A DNA stretch of 64,000 bases from Gilvimarinus xylanilyticus. GTDB taxonomy: Bacteria; Pseudomonadota; Gammaproteobacteria; Pseudomonadales; Cellvibrionaceae. Made by a program: the position numbers and the translations under genes. Shown piece after piece: positions 25,237-35,185 of the stretch. The DNA is taken from assembly GCF_024195295.1 (NCBI RefSeq), contig NZ_JAMFTH010000001.1, forward strand, positions 1,302,001 to 1,366,000, given 5' to 3'. The notes below the pieces were generated by a model. It saw only the letters and a list, made by a program, of their open reading frames with translations, was not told the DNA's origin and did not search any database. How positions within the stretch are numbered: the stretch's first letter is position 1; each line of letters opens with the position of its first letter.

Positions 25237-26304
25237 TTAAATTTTCGTTTTGCGCTCGATGGCTTGGGTCAGCAGCGGCCAAAAGCGCTTGTCCAGGACT
25301 GCCTCAACTTCCAGTGCCAGCCAGTCGGGCTCGGCAAAGCTCTGGCATTTGACTGCATCTTTGCTGGTCATCACCACCGGTAGCGGTTGCTTAAAAGAAA
25401 AGTCGGCGCTACTGAAACGATGATGATCGCGGTAGATATGACATTGGGGGCGCACGCCCAAGCCGGTTAAGGTATCAAAAAAGCGCTGAGGATTGCCGAT
25501 ACCCGCCACCGCGTGCACCGCACTGCCCCGCGTCACTTGCGACAGCGGCACCTCGGTCAGGTCTTTTACTTTAAACCAGTGAGTGGGTTGCAGACGCATA
25601 TCGATGACCGGTGCCTGACCGGGTATATCCAAATGAACTTCAGCGTCGACTTGAGTTTGATTCACGATGGCAAAATCCACTTCGCGCAAGCGCGCCACCG
25701 GCTCGCGCAGAGGCCCTACCGGCAAGCAATGACCGTTTCCCAGTGCTCGCGCCGCATCCAAAACGGCAACCTCTATCTGTCGCCCCAGGCGGTAATGCTG
25801 CAATCCGTCGTCGGATAAAATCAAATCACAGCCAGCCTGCAACAGGGTTTGCGCCGCCGCGACCCGATCCGCGTCAATACACACCGGGCAGCCGGTCGCG
25901 CGCCAGATTGCCAGGGGTTCATCCCCGGCCTGGGTGGCACTCGACGCAGCTGACACCACATAAGGGTATTCGGGCGCCTGGGAGCCGTAACCGCGACTGA
26001 CCACGCCCACGCGATAGCCCGCCTTTTGTAAGTGGCGCACCAGAGCGATGATAACCGGGGTTTTACCGGTGCCGCCCACCGACAAATTACCCACCACAAT
26101 GACTGGCACAGGCAAGTGGCGCTGACAAAACCGGCGCAAAAAACAGCGCCGGGCGGCACTGACACTGCGAAACAGCCACTCCAACGGCAGCAGCCAGTAA
26201 ACCCAGCGCTCCCCCTGATACCAGGCATTGAGCCAGCGGGTTTCTCGATCAGAGGAGCGCTGGGTGGAGCTATGAGTATCGCGCTTGGTGCGTTGCTCGG
26301 GCAT
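25237..26304 (-). CDS. lpxK: Tetraacyldisaccharide 4'-kinase
   Basis: 355 residues with an N-terminal membrane segment (about 33-50) and Walker A GNLSVGGTGKTP (72-83). It phosphorylates the 4' position of the lipid A disaccharide at the inner membrane. The N-terminus is about 20 residues longer than that of E. coli LpxK; no better start is seen. ATG 26304 overlaps the exbD stop codon (TAATG), so the two are coupled. Confidence 0.94.
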   Translation of the reverse strand: MPEQRTKRDTHSSTQRSSDRETRWLNAWYQGERWVYWLLPLEWLFRSVSAARRCFLRRFCQRHLPVPVIVVGNLSVGGTGKTPVIIALVRHLQKAGYRVGVVSRGYGSQAPEYPYVVSAASSATQAGDEPLAIWRATGCPVCIDADRVAAAQTLLQAGCDLILSDDGLQHYRLGRQIEVAVLDAARALGNGHCLPVGPLREPVARLREVDFAIVNQTQVDAEVHLDIPGQAPVIDMRLQPTHWFKVKDLTEVPLSQVTRGSAVHAVAGIGNPQRFFDTLTGLGVRPQCHIYRDHHRFSSADFSFKQPLPVVMTSKDAVKCQSFAEPDWLALEVEAVLDKRFWPLLTQAIERKTKI

Positions 26305-26729
26305 TAGCGCGCATCGCCCTCCGGGCGTCGGGTGGTGATACTCAGATTAACAAACCCGAGCTGCCCCGCCGAATCCATTACCCGCACCACAAATTCGTGT
26401 GGCGCCTTGGCATCGGCGGTAATAATCAAAGGCTGGTCGGTATTATCCCCCGCCACCTCGGTTAACGCATTTTTAAGGGTTTGCGCTTTATTGTTCACCA
26501 GCTGGCGACCATTAATGGCGTAGCCACCCTGGGCATTAATCACCACCTCGAGCGGCTCAGCGCTCTCGCTGGCGGACTCGCCTACCGCCTCGGGCAAATC
26601 AATTTCAAGGTGAGTTTCTTTGGTGAAGGTGGTGGAAACCATAAAGAAAATCAGCAGCAAAAACACCACGTCAATCAGGGGCGTTAAGTTAATACTGTCT
26701 TCTTCGCGCGATTGTCTACGAAATTGCAC
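26304..26729 (-). CDS. exbD: ExbD/TolR-family energy transducer
   Basis: 141 residues beginning at GTG 26729 after GAGGG. Single transmembrane helix NLTPLIDVVFLLLIFFMV with the proton-path aspartate of ExbD/TolR, then a periplasmic domain. With the upstream ExbB-like gene it would couple proton flow to TonB- or Tol-type work, or, in this lpxK context, envelope transport. Partner identity is inferred from the operon. Confidence 0.9.
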   Translation of the reverse strand: MQFRRQSREEDSINLTPLIDVVFLLLIFFMVSTTFTKETHLEIDLPEAVGESASESAEPLEVVINAQGGYAINGRQLVNNKAQTLKNALTEVAGDNTDQPLIITADAKAPHEFVVRVMDSAGQLGFVNLSITTRRPEGDAR

Positions 26730-26742
26730 AGTGCGCCCTCAA

Positions 26743-27372
26743 TTAACGTTTGGTTTTGACGTCGACGCGACGGTCACTGTGTAAGGCATCCACAAGCTTA
26801 ATGGCCTCTTCTTCCATGGTGACCACCAGAGTATCGATATGTCGCTGAAAATAGCGGTGCAAAATCATCGCCGGAATGGCCACACACAAGCCCGCAGCGG
26901 TGGTAATCAGCGCCTGGGAAATCCCCCCAGCCAAAACGCCGGCATTGCCCGAACCTTTAATCATAATCGCGTTGAACACTTCGATCATGCCGAACACGGT
27001 CCCCAGCAAACCCAACAATGGCGTAACCGCGGCAATGGTGCCCAATACACCGATAAAGCGCTCCAAATCGTGAATAACCTTGTTAGCGGCCTCTTCGATA
27101 GAGTCTTTCATAATCTCGCGACCGTAGCGCGAATTAGACAACCCCGCCGAGAGAATCTCCCCCAGAGGCGAGGACTGCTTTAATTCTTTTAGGCGCTCGG
27201 CGTTAAGCTCATTGTTTTTAATCCAGCCCCACACTTGCGCGAGCAGGTGTCGGGGGGCAATTTTGCCCGGATTTAAACTCCAGTAGCGCTCGGCGCTGAT
27301 TGCCAACACGGCGACAGAACACAAAATAATCGGCAGCATTAACCAACCGCCAGCGGCAATCACTTCAAACAC
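26743..27372 (-). CDS. exbB: ExbB/MotA/TolQ-family proton channel protein
   Basis: 210 residues from GTG 27372, seven bases after AGAGGA; the frame is open further upstream but lacks a ribosome site. Three transmembrane segments, with the conserved GVLGTIAAVTPLLGLLGTVFGMIEVF and ITTAAGLCVAIPAMILHRYF blocks of the family. It forms the channel with ExbD next door. Confidence 0.9.
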   Translation of the reverse strand: MFEVIAAGGWLMLPIILCSVAVLAISAERYWSLNPGKIAPRHLLAQVWGWIKNNELNAERLKELKQSSPLGEILSAGLSNSRYGREIMKDSIEEAANKVIHDLERFIGVLGTIAAVTPLLGLLGTVFGMIEVFNAIMIKGSGNAGVLAGGISQALITTAAGLCVAIPAMILHRYFQRHIDTLVVTMEEEAIKLVDALHSDRRVDVKTKR

Positions 27373-27478
27373 GCATCTATCCTCTTTTGACAGGCTTTTT
27401 ATGGGTTCAGTAAAAGCGCATAAGACTACCACAGACGCGGGTTTTTGGGTGAGCGCTGGCGATCAACTGTGATCGACC

Positions 27479-29791
27479 TCAATCGCGCCAATAGCGCCGG
27501 GTACGCTGACGCCAGGTAATAATTTGCGGCGCGCGTTCGCCATCGAACAATATCTGAACAGCGCCATGTTGGGCGGTGTTATACACCCGACTTCCAACAC
27601 CGCGATAGCGCTCCACCACCTGCTGGTGCGGGTGGCCGTGACGGTTGCGATAACCACTGGAGACAACCGCAAGGTCCGGGCGTATCGAACTTAACAGCGC
27701 CGCACTGGACGACGACTTACTGCCGTGGTGCGGCACCAGCAGAAAGTCTACCGGTGCCAGCTGCCGGGCCAGAGTGCGCTCGCGGGCGCGTTCGATATCG
27801 CCTGGCAACAGCAGCCTCACACCCCGCCATTCAATCACCAACACGCACGAGGCGTTATTGCCTTCGCTTCCGGCAACCCCCGGAATAAAACGAAAGCGGT
27901 AGTCCTGCCACTGCCAGGGCTTGGCAAGGTGACAACTCACAAGGCGCTGTTCGTCCGCCTCGCGCAAATACTCCAATGCTTCGCCTGCGTAAAAACGATC
28001 CACCGGTAGAGCCTCAAGCAAACCCGGTGCACCGCCGGCGTGATCACTGTGACTGTGTGAGACCACTAGCGCGTCTATTTTTTCCCGGCCACTTGCCAGC
28101 ACGTAGGGGGCGACAATATCGGCCCCGGCGTTAAAGCTGTCGCCAAACCAGGGCCCAGTGTCGTACACCAGGGTTTTATCTCCGGCATAGATCACCACGG
28201 CCAGCCCTTGCCCTACATCCATAACGCTCACCTGCAAGAGCGCCGGTTGGGGCCTGGGCAGCAGCCAAAGAGCAATCAACAGCACGAAAGCCTGTGGACG
28301 CAACCGCAGGGACGCCGGCAGCAGCAATAGCGCGCAGGCCAAGGCGAGCAGTAACGCACCCGCCGGGGTTAAACGAGTGTCCCACACGGCCGGAAAACCC
28401 GTGGCAGTGGCAAGCCGCTGCAGGCCGTTAAGCCACCACCCAAGAACACTTAAGCCGGTATCGGCCAGCCACAGAAAAACACCGGCGGCGGGCAGCCAAA
28501 CGTAACCTAGCAGCGCGGCCGTAAACAGAGCGGGCACCACCCACACACTGACCAGGGCGATAGCGATAATATTTGCCAAGGGTGAGACCAGTGACCACTG
28601 ATCAAAAAAAAGTCCCAAGGGCACCAGCAACGCAATAAAGGCCACCCATTGGGGCCGCCACAGCACTTGCAGACGCCCGCGACTCGATGCGCTGACCAGA
28701 CCACTAAAGGCCAATACCAGAGCCGCCACGGCCACAAAAGACAGCCAAAAACCCGGATCGTAAATACTGAGCGGGTCCAGCAACAACACCGCCGCTGCGG
28801 CCAGCATAAGCACCTGAGCGCCGCCAATTCTAAGCCCGCTAAGCCTGGCGACGTAAAACATTAACAGCATCGCCAGAGCCCTCTGGGTGGGCAGAGCAAA
28901 ACCCGCCAGGGCCGCATACCCCCAGGCAGCCGCCGCGCCCAGAGCCATGGCAAATACCACGGCGGGCACAGGTAACCACAACACAAGAACCCGCCCCAGC
29001 ACTAACCCCAGTAAATAACCCCAAGCCGCCGCCAAACCAATATGCAGCCCGGATATAGCCATTAAGTGGGTCGTGCCCGTGGCGCGAAACAACTGCCACT
29101 GGGTATCGCTGATAAGAGTGCGATCACCTAGCAACAGGGCCTGTAGAACCGCCAAATTAACCGGCTGCTGGGCGCGCAACCAGCCTCTGAGCTTATTGCG
29201 AACCCCCTCGTTTTGACCGGCTTGCGCCTGGGCCAGCAACTGATTTTGCCCCCTGTCGCGCACATACCCGGTGGCCCCTACCCCACGCCGCAACTGCCAT
29301 AGTCGATAGTCAAAGCCTTCGGGGTTGATAAAACTGCGCGGCGGCTTGAGGCGCACCACCAGCTCAAGCCGGTCGCCGGGCTCCAGCGCCCCGGCCCAGG
29401 CGGGAGATCGGTACCAGCTGAGTTGAATCAACCGAGGTAAATCAGCCGATGCGGTGGGCGCCAGCAAAAACCTGACCCGCCGTTGATTCACCTCGGGCTG
29501 ATTCCAGATTTGCCCTTGGACCAGAATATCTTTACCGACCAGGGCATCGGGCAGCAGATTATCCACGAGCTTGTGCCCGTACCAGTTGGACCAAGACACA
29601 GCGGCGCTAAAAACGAGCATCAATAAGACCAATCGCTTGGCCCAGTCTTTTCGCTCAAAACGGGCCAACACTGCGCCCAGGACGAAACCCACCGCGAGCA
29701 GTAGCGCGCACACCCACCAGGGGAGCAAGAAAGGTAAAAAGCCCGGAAGAATTAAACCTGCGATTACTGCGGCCAACCAATACAACATCAT
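27479..29791 (-). CDS. comEC: DNA internalisation/competence protein ComEC/Rec2
   Basis: 770 residues. An N-terminal membrane part and DUF4131 domain, then the competence domain (HLMAISGLHIGL), then a C-terminal metallo-beta-lactamase-like nuclease domain (SHSHSDHAGG, GDIERARE, PHHGSKSSS). ComEC is the inner membrane channel for transforming single-stranded DNA, so the organism may be naturally competent if its type IV pilus genes are present elsewhere. The gene is intact. Confidence 0.93.
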   Translation of the reverse strand: MMLYWLAAVIAGLILPGFLPFLLPWWVCALLLAVGFVLGAVLARFERKDWAKRLVLLMLVFSAAVSWSNWYGHKLVDNLLPDALVGKDILVQGQIWNQPEVNQRRVRFLLAPTASADLPRLIQLSWYRSPAWAGALEPGDRLELVVRLKPPRSFINPEGFDYRLWQLRRGVGATGYVRDRGQNQLLAQAQAGQNEGVRNKLRGWLRAQQPVNLAVLQALLLGDRTLISDTQWQLFRATGTTHLMAISGLHIGLAAAWGYLLGLVLGRVLVLWLPVPAVVFAMALGAAAAWGYAALAGFALPTQRALAMLLMFYVARLSGLRIGGAQVLMLAAAAVLLLDPLSIYDPGFWLSFVAVAALVLAFSGLVSASSRGRLQVLWRPQWVAFIALLVPLGLFFDQWSLVSPLANIIAIALVSVWVVPALFTAALLGYVWLPAAGVFLWLADTGLSVLGWWLNGLQRLATATGFPAVWDTRLTPAGALLLALACALLLLPASLRLRPQAFVLLIALWLLPRPQPALLQVSVMDVGQGLAVVIYAGDKTLVYDTGPWFGDSFNAGADIVAPYVLASGREKIDALVVSHSHSDHAGGAPGLLEALPVDRFYAGEALEYLREADEQRLVSCHLAKPWQWQDYRFRFIPGVAGSEGNNASCVLVIEWRGVRLLLPGDIERARERTLARQLAPVDFLLVPHHGSKSSSSAALLSSIRPDLAVVSSGYRNRHGHPHQQVVERYRGVGSRVYNTAQHGAVQILFDGERAPQIITWRQRTRRYWRD

Positions 29792-29905
29792 CGTCCCTGA
29801 TTGCGTTATCTGTTACGCGCAGTGTAGCAGTCACAGGGTTTTGACATGGTATGAGGGGAAAATAACAGGTAGAATGCGGCCATCTTGCACGATGTAGTAG
29901 TCCCC

Positions 29906-30433
29906 ATGGCTCGCAAAATAATCCGACGCTTTTTACCCGACGCCGCTGCCGTGAAAGAGAAACCGGCGCTTCAGTTTTTAGGTGACCTGCTGCACGATCC
30001 AAACTTGTTTCACCTAAATCGTCACTCGGTCTCGCTGGCCTTCTTTTTCGGTATCTTTTTCGCTTTCATGCCTTTGCCTGGGCAGATGGTGCTGGCCGCC
30101 CTGTGCGCGCTCTGGGTGCGCTGTAATCTCCCTATTACTCTGGCGCTGGTGTGGATTACCAACCCCCTCACCTACGCCCCCATCTTCTTTGCCACCTACC
30201 AACTGGGGCGCTGGATTCTGGACGTACCCAGCCTGGCCACCAGCAGTGAACACAACTGGGCCTGGGTGATGGAAGAGTTCTCCCATATCTGGAAACCCCT
30301 TTTACTGGGTTCAGCACTAACGGGTTTTGTGATCGGGGGGCTGGGGTATATCACCATGCAGCTGTTCTGGCGCTGGCACGTGGCCCGCGCCTGGCAAAGG
30401 CGCAAAGACGAGCGTCAACAGCGAGATAATTAA
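29906..30433 (+). CDS. DUF2062 membrane protein
   Basis: 176 residues from ATG 29906 (MARKIIRRFLPD); an in-frame ATG at 29885 is alternative. Three or four hydrophobic segments and the DUF2062 hallmark HSVSLAFFFGIFFAFMPLPGQMVLA, then ITNPLTYAPIFFATYQLG. Function is not known. It is convergent with lolE, whose stop lies 1-2 bp away, so the ends are shared. Confidence 0.88.
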   Translation: MARKIIRRFLPDAAAVKEKPALQFLGDLLHDPNLFHLNRHSVSLAFFFGIFFAFMPLPGQMVLAALCALWVRCNLPITLALVWITNPLTYAPIFFATYQLGRWILDVPSLATSSEHNWAWVMEEFSHIWKPLLLGSALTGFVIGGLGYITMQLFWRWHVARAWQRRKDERQQRDN

Positions 30434-30434
30434 G

Positions 30435-31667
30435 CTATTCGTGCCGCAAAGCCTCGGCCGGAGGAATACGGGCCGCTCGCCAGGCAGGGTAAATGCTAGC
30501 GCAAAAGCTAAGACCTAACGCCACCGCAACAATCAGCCCCACATCCCCCCACAAAAGCTCCGAGGGTAAGTAACTGACCGGGTAGACATCGGAGTGCAAA
30601 AACTGAAACCCGATGAGACGCTCCAAAGCCGCGACCGCAGGAGTAACCGTATAAGCCAGCACCACGCCCGCCAACACACCAATACCGGTGCCGATCAAAC
30701 CGATAATACCGCCCTGAACCAGAAAAATACTTAAGATATCGGCCGTACTGGCGCCCTGGGTCCGCAAAATAGCAATATCCGCTTCTTTATCCACCACCAC
30801 CATAATAAGCGTCGTGACCAAATTAAACGCGGCGATGCCAATTAACAGTAACAGCAGTAAACTCACCAGCCGCTTAGACATATGAATGGCCTGGTACAAG
30901 TTACCGTGGGTGCGCGACCAATCTTTACCGTAAAAACCCGGGGGCAGCTCGGCCGATAACTGGTGCACCGTGCGCGCGGCGGAAAATAAATCGGCCACTT
31001 TCAGGCGAATACCACTGACCCGTCCCGGGTGAGGCGAAAGACTTGAGGCCTGGGCCAGATTAATCAGGGCAAAGTTATTGTCGATCTCGGTGCCGCTGTC
31101 GAGTAAATCCCGCACCGTAAACACCTGAACGGCTGCAGCCGCCCGCGCCTCGCCGTGAGGGATGATTAGGCGCAATTTGTCCCCCACCGTGACTCCCAGT
31201 TGTTGCGCCAGCGCGCCTCCCAAAATGATGCCTTGCGGATCACCTGACAGCACTTGCAAGCTGCCACTGCGTAAATACTCTGAGGCGCCCGAGACTTTTT
31301 GCTCAAGAGCGGGCTCGACCCCAAACAGAACCACCGGTGCCACTTGGTTGGCGTGAGACAATAACCCCTGCAAAGTGACATAGGGCGCCGAGGCCAACAC
31401 CTGTGAGTGGGTATTCAGCTCGGCCATAATCTCGCTGGGATTGGCAATACCCTCGCGTTTATAAATGGTCGCCTGCGGCATCACCTGCAAAATGCGCTCG
31501 CGCAACTCGCGGTCAAAACCATTCATAATGGACATCACCAATATCAGCAGTGCCACCGAAATGATTAAGCCCATCACCGACATGCGCGAGATAAAACTAA
31601 CCAGGTGGCTGCCTTTGGCCGCCAGGGCGTAGCGCTTGCCGACCTGAACGCTAAAACGACTAAACAC
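30435..31667 (-). CDS. lolE: Lipoprotein-releasing ABC transporter permease LolE
   Basis: 410 residues from GTG 31667, directly after the lolD stop. N-terminal helix, large periplasmic domain, then three C-terminal helices (LLLLLIGIAAFNLVTTLIMVVVDKEADIAILRTQGAS is the FtsX-like coupling region). LolCDE extracts lipoproteins from the inner membrane and gives them to LolA. This copy and lolC differ enough to form the LolC/LolE heterodimer. Confidence 0.92.
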   Translation of the reverse strand: MFSRFSVQVGKRYALAAKGSHLVSFISRMSVMGLIISVALLILVMSIMNGFDRELRERILQVMPQATIYKREGIANPSEIMAELNTHSQVLASAPYVTLQGLLSHANQVAPVVLFGVEPALEQKVSGASEYLRSGSLQVLSGDPQGIILGGALAQQLGVTVGDKLRLIIPHGEARAAAAVQVFTVRDLLDSGTEIDNNFALINLAQASSLSPHPGRVSGIRLKVADLFSAARTVHQLSAELPPGFYGKDWSRTHGNLYQAIHMSKRLVSLLLLLLIGIAAFNLVTTLIMVVVDKEADIAILRTQGASTADILSIFLVQGGIIGLIGTGIGVLAGVVLAYTVTPAVAALERLIGFQFLHSDVYPVSYLPSELLWGDVGLIVAVALGLSFCASIYPAWRAARIPPAEALRHE

Positions 31668-32366
31668 TTACGCGCCCCCGGCGGCTTGCTCGGTTAACCG
31701 ACCGTCCGCCAAGCGCAAGGTGCGATCCATCTTTTGCGCCAGAGTTAAATCGTGGGTCACCACCACAAAGCTGGTGCCAATACTATGGTTAAGCTCGGCC
31801 ATTAACGCCTGAATATCCTCGGCGGTGTGGGTATCCAAATTACCGGTGGGTTCATCCATCAACACACACGCCGGTTGGGTGGCCAGAGCACGGGCGATTG
31901 CCACGCGCTGGCGTTCGCCGCCGGACAACTCCGAAGGCTTGTGCCCGCGGCGTGGGGCCAGCCCCACCCGCTCCAGCAACGCGCCGGCCCGCTCAAGGGC
32001 CTCGGCGGGACTGCGCTTACCAATCAACAATGGCATGGCGACATTTTCCAGCGCGGTAAACTCGGCCAACAGGTGGTGAAACTGATAGACAAAGCCCAGG
32101 CTTTGATTACGCAGGCGCCCCCGCGCGTCCGCGCTCAAGCTTGACAGGGATTGTCCGGCGACACTCACCGAGCCGCAATCGGGAGTATCCAAGCCGCCTA
32201 AAATATTTAACAAAGTGGATTTGCCCGACCCCGAAGCGCCGATAATCGCGACCGATTCGGCCGCCCGCACTTGCAGATTAATATCATCGAGCACCTGCAC
32301 CGCTTCGGGCCCCTGGCGATAGGATTTGCCCACACCTTCACAGGTTAAGACTAAAGAATCATTCAT
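31668..32366 (-). CDS. lolD: Lipoprotein-releasing ABC transporter ATPase LolD
   Basis: 232 residues with Walker [10 protein letters not shown], signature [15 protein letters not shown], Walker [12 protein letters not shown] and switch histidine THD. Start ATG 32366 overlaps the lolC end by 8 nt. Confidence 0.95.
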   Translation of the reverse strand: MNDSLVLTCEGVGKSYRQGPEAVQVLDDINLQVRAAESVAIIGASGSGKSTLLNILGGLDTPDCGSVSVAGQSLSSLSADARGRLRNQSLGFVYQFHHLLAEFTALENVAMPLLIGKRSPAEALERAGALLERVGLAPRRGHKPSELSGGERQRVAIARALATQPACVLMDEPTGNLDTHTAEDIQALMAELNHSIGTSFVVVTHDLTLAQKMDRTLRLADGRLTEQAAGGA

Positions 32367-33597
32367 AACGTAACGCCTCGGCGGGCTCTACCCGGCCGGC
32401 GCGCCAGGCCGGGTAGAGCGTTGCCAGAAAACTTAACACCACAGCCAGAGAGCAGATCGTGGCCACATCCTGCCAATACAGCTGGGAGGGAATCTGGCTG
32501 ATAAAATATACGTTGGGGTCAAAAATTGTCTGCCCGGACAGCGATTCAATAAAAGCCACTAGGGCGCTAATGTTAAGCGCCACCAACACTCCAAGTAGTG
32601 CGCCGATCAGCACGCCGATCAGCCCCACGCCACAGCCCTGCACCATAAAAATCGCCATCACCTGGCGTGAGCTAAGCCCCATAGTTCGCAATACCGCGAT
32701 ATCCGAGCGCTTATCGGCTACCATAAGCACCAAAGACGAGACAATATTAAAAGCGGCGACGGCGATGATGATGCTGAGCAGCACCCCGATCACCAGCTTC
32801 TCCATCTTCACCGCCTGAAACAAACTGCCCTGGGTCTGGCTCCAATCGCGCACCTGATAGTCGCCACTCAACGCCTCGCGCGCCCGACCTAATACCGCGC
32901 CTGCCTGATAGATATCGCTTACTTTAACCTGCACCCCCTGGGCGCCATCGACACGCAGTAAACGCGCGGCGTCTTCCAGGTGAATAAGCGCTAATTGCTG
33001 ATCCACCGGCGCCCCCACCTCAAACACCCCTGAAACGGTAAAGCGCTTCACCCGGGGGTAAACCCCGGCGGGAGTCACACGAATTTTAGGTAAGGTAAGC
33101 GTGACTTTATCGCCGGGAATAACCCCCAGCTGGCGCGCCAGCAGAGAGCCCAACACGATATTAAAATCGCCGCTGATAAGGCTATCCAGCTGGCCCATCA
33201 CCATACTTTGCGCCACCTCGGATACCTGGACCTGACGGGAGGGAATAACACCGGAAAACTGAACCCCTTCAATCTTGTCGCGATACCCCAGCAAGCCAAA
33301 ACCACCAATATAGGGCGCGGCTGCCTGAATATCGGGTACCACCAACAGTTGCTCAATTAGATTGGTCCAATCGCTCACCCCATCGGGTTGATCCACAAAC
33401 CCGTGGGGCACGACTTTTAGGATGCGGCTTTTCATTTCCCGATCAAAACCGTTCATCACCGACATGACAACGATTAGGGACAAAACCCCAAGGGCCATCC
33501 CCAACAGGGAAAAACCGCTCACAAAGGAAATAAACTGATTGCGACGCTTGGCGCGGATATAACGCAAGCCTATCAGTATAGGGATGTTTTTTAGCAT
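32359..33597 (-). CDS. lolC: Lipoprotein-releasing ABC transporter permease LolC
   Basis: 412 residues from ATG 33597 ([31 protein letters not shown]), the conserved LolC start; the open frame continues upstream but without family similarity. FtsX-type permease with one N-terminal and three C-terminal helices. First gene of lolCDE. Its 5' end is 89 bp from the divergent PilZ gene. Confidence 0.93.
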   Translation of the reverse strand: MLKNIPILIGLRYIRAKRRNQFISFVSGFSLLGMALGVLSLIVVMSVMNGFDREMKSRILKVVPHGFVDQPDGVSDWTNLIEQLLVVPDIQAAAPYIGGFGLLGYRDKIEGVQFSGVIPSRQVQVSEVAQSMVMGQLDSLISGDFNIVLGSLLARQLGVIPGDKVTLTLPKIRVTPAGVYPRVKRFTVSGVFEVGAPVDQQLALIHLEDAARLLRVDGAQGVQVKVSDIYQAGAVLGRAREALSGDYQVRDWSQTQGSLFQAVKMEKLVIGVLLSIIIAVAAFNIVSSLVLMVADKRSDIAVLRTMGLSSRQVMAIFMVQGCGVGLIGVLIGALLGVLVALNISALVAFIESLSGQTIFDPNVYFISQIPSQLYWQDVATICSLAVVLSFLATLYPAWRAGRVEPAEALRYE

Positions 33598-33686
33598 TTG
33601 CGCATTTAACCCGAACTGCCCCGTAACCACAAGCGCGGCGTATGCTATTGTAATAAACCACCGTTTACTAAAATAAAGGCCCGCAT

Positions 33687-34244
33687 ATGGATGAAAGACG
33701 CGAGTTTTTTCGTATAGACGTGAAGGCCCGTATCGACTTGGCCACACTCGATAGCGCGCCCACTGGCCGACAAGATCCGTCACAACACTTTGCCCAAAGT
33801 AATGTGCTCCACACCCTGGCGGAGCTAAAAAAGCTCGACGCCGACGCCATGCAGGCGCAACAACAGGTAAAAGACAGTGACCGCGCCCTGGGCGAGTACT
33901 TAAATATTCTCTCGCGCAAGGTGGACATCCTGGCGCTCTACTGCCTAAGCAGCAGTGCCGAAGCCCTGGGAGAGCCCCAGATCATCACGATTAGTGAAGG
34001 TGGTATTGATTTTAACGCGCCCCACTCTGTAAGCAGCGGCAGCTATATTGCCCTCATGCCGGTCTTTACCAGCCCGCCCATGGCCATTGCCCTTTACGCC
34101 CAAGTCGTGCGCTGTGAACCAGATCCCACCAATGGATTTACCATTGCGGCAGAATTTCACTACCAAAACAGCGCCCAGCGCCAACAAATCAGCCAGCAAA
34201 TTATGCGTTCGCAGATGGAATCCATTCGCAGCAGCAAGGCGTAA
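33687..34244 (+). CDS. PilZ-domain protein
   Basis: 185 residues. The N-terminal RREFFRID resembles the RxxxR c-di-GMP contact and ISEGGIDF the (D/N)xSxxG motif, here separated by a 90-residue helical insertion, so N- and C-terminal halves of the binding site are far apart in sequence. In P. aeruginosa a PilZ gene also follows the lol operon, divergently. It probably binds c-di-GMP, though serine replaces a basic residue near the motif. Target unknown. Confidence 0.8.
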   Translation: MDERREFFRIDVKARIDLATLDSAPTGRQDPSQHFAQSNVLHTLAELKKLDADAMQAQQQVKDSDRALGEYLNILSRKVDILALYCLSSSAEALGEPQIITISEGGIDFNAPHSVSSGSYIALMPVFTSPPMAIALYAQVVRCEPDPTNGFTIAAEFHYQNSAQRQQISQQIMRSQMESIRSSKA

Positions 34245-34259
34245 CAACGTGGAGTATTA

Positions 34260-34553
34260 ATGAAAGCCGCACTGATATTTTTAGTTTTCACCCTCGCTTC
34301 GGCAAACCTCTTGGCCGAAACGGTTCGCATACCCATAGGCCAGCAAGGCGAGCACAGCCAAGCCACCCCGCAAACGGGGGATAGTAAAGCTCAGGTACTC
34401 GAAAAATATGGTGACCCAACGCAGCAATCAGGCCCCGTCGGCGACCCCGCTATTTACCGCTGGGACTATCAAGACTTTGTGGTTTATTTTGAAGATGATC
34501 GGGTTATTCACGCGGTTATAAAGTTTGAACCTAAGGTCGCCAGTGACAGCTAA
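34260..34553 (+). CDS. Small secreted protein of unknown function (BamE/DUF2845-like core)
   Basis: 97 residues with a signal peptide (cleavage near LLAE, residue 20). The mature part reads GDSKAQVLEKYGDP, then GDPAIYRWDYQDFVVYFEDDRVIHAV, the pattern of small periplasmic BamE/DUF2845 folds. It starts 15 bp after the PilZ gene and is probably co-transcribed. Confidence 0.7.
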   Translation: MKAALIFLVFTLASANLLAETVRIPIGQQGEHSQATPQTGDSKAQVLEKYGDPTQQSGPVGDPAIYRWDYQDFVVYFEDDRVIHAVIKFEPKVASDS

Positions 34554-34576
34554 TCACGCCTTACAGCTGCAAACTT

Positions 34577-34966
34577 TTAGTCACTGCGGTTTTCCTGTTT
34601 TAAACGATCGCAGGCATCGGTCCATTCCCAGTCACTTTCTGGCAATTCACCGTTTAACCGCGCTTTAACCAAATACTGCGCCGCTGTCGACTGATCGCCC
34701 TCCGCCCAGGCCTGCCGCGCTAGCGCCAGATATTTATCCCGACGCTGAGTAAATAAGCGAGTGGTCTCTCCGCCAGAAAAGAAGGTGCTGACCACCGTAA
34801 AACAAAAAAGTAGGATAAACCCGACCACAACCCAACCCGGGCTGCGATTTAAAACGGCGTAACCGATAGATAGTAACAAAGCCAAAACGCCTAATAGGCC
34901 CAAGCCATTATTGCCACCTGAGCCCTTTCCTTCAAACTCACCGCCAAAGCGTTTAAACCCCTTCAT
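34577..34966 (-). CDS. Unknown protein with two transmembrane segments
   Basis: 129 residues. Gly-rich N-terminus, then two hydrophobic helices (LLGVLALLLSIGYAVL and WVVVGFILLFCFTVVST), and a polar C-terminal helical hairpin (LALARQAWAEGDQSTAAQYLVKARL) that resembles one TPR-like repeat. No family recognised. It is convergent with the preceding secreted-protein gene. Confidence 0.65.
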   Translation of the reverse strand: MKGFKRFGGEFEGKGSGGNNGLGLLGVLALLLSIGYAVLNRSPGWVVVGFILLFCFTVVSTFFSGGETTRLFTQRRDKYLALARQAWAEGDQSTAAQYLVKARLNGELPESDWEWTDACDRLKQENRSD

Positions 34967-35120
34967 GCGCGCTTTCCCTCCATGAATACTCAGCCTTAAG
35001 GTAAAGCATACACGAACGAAAAACCACCAATCTAAGGCGACAGTACTAGCCTATAATTGAGACAAAAAGGTGTTCAGCTCAGGAAAAAGCGGATACAAGG
35101 GTGAATAACTGACGGAGGGA

Positions 35121-35153
35121 AACGACCAGAAAGACTTTCACTTTCTGGTCGTT
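35121..35153. terminator. Strong hairpin between the two-TM gene and sthA
   Basis: AACGACCAGAAAG (35121-35133) and CTTTCTGGTCGTT (35141-35153) form a perfect 13-bp stem with a 7-nt loop, 33 bp past the sthA stop. No long T-run follows on the minus strand, so it may be a factor-independent terminator of modest strength or an mRNA 3'-end stabiliser. Confidence 0.6.
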
Positions 35154-35184
35154 AATACCGGTTTTTCGTTAATACCGATTTTTT
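35151..35184. repeat. Tandem 17-bp repeat with T-tracts beside the sthA stop
   Basis: GTTAATACCGGTTTTTC (35151-35167) is repeated as GTTAATACCGATTTTTT (35168-35184). Runs of T follow each GTTAATACCG. Confidence 0.6.
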
Positions 35185-35185
35185 A

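Noticed and set aside
35121-35153. Small RNA gene downstream of sthA
   Set aside because: No promoter seen; a terminator or mRNA-end hairpin explains the pairing.
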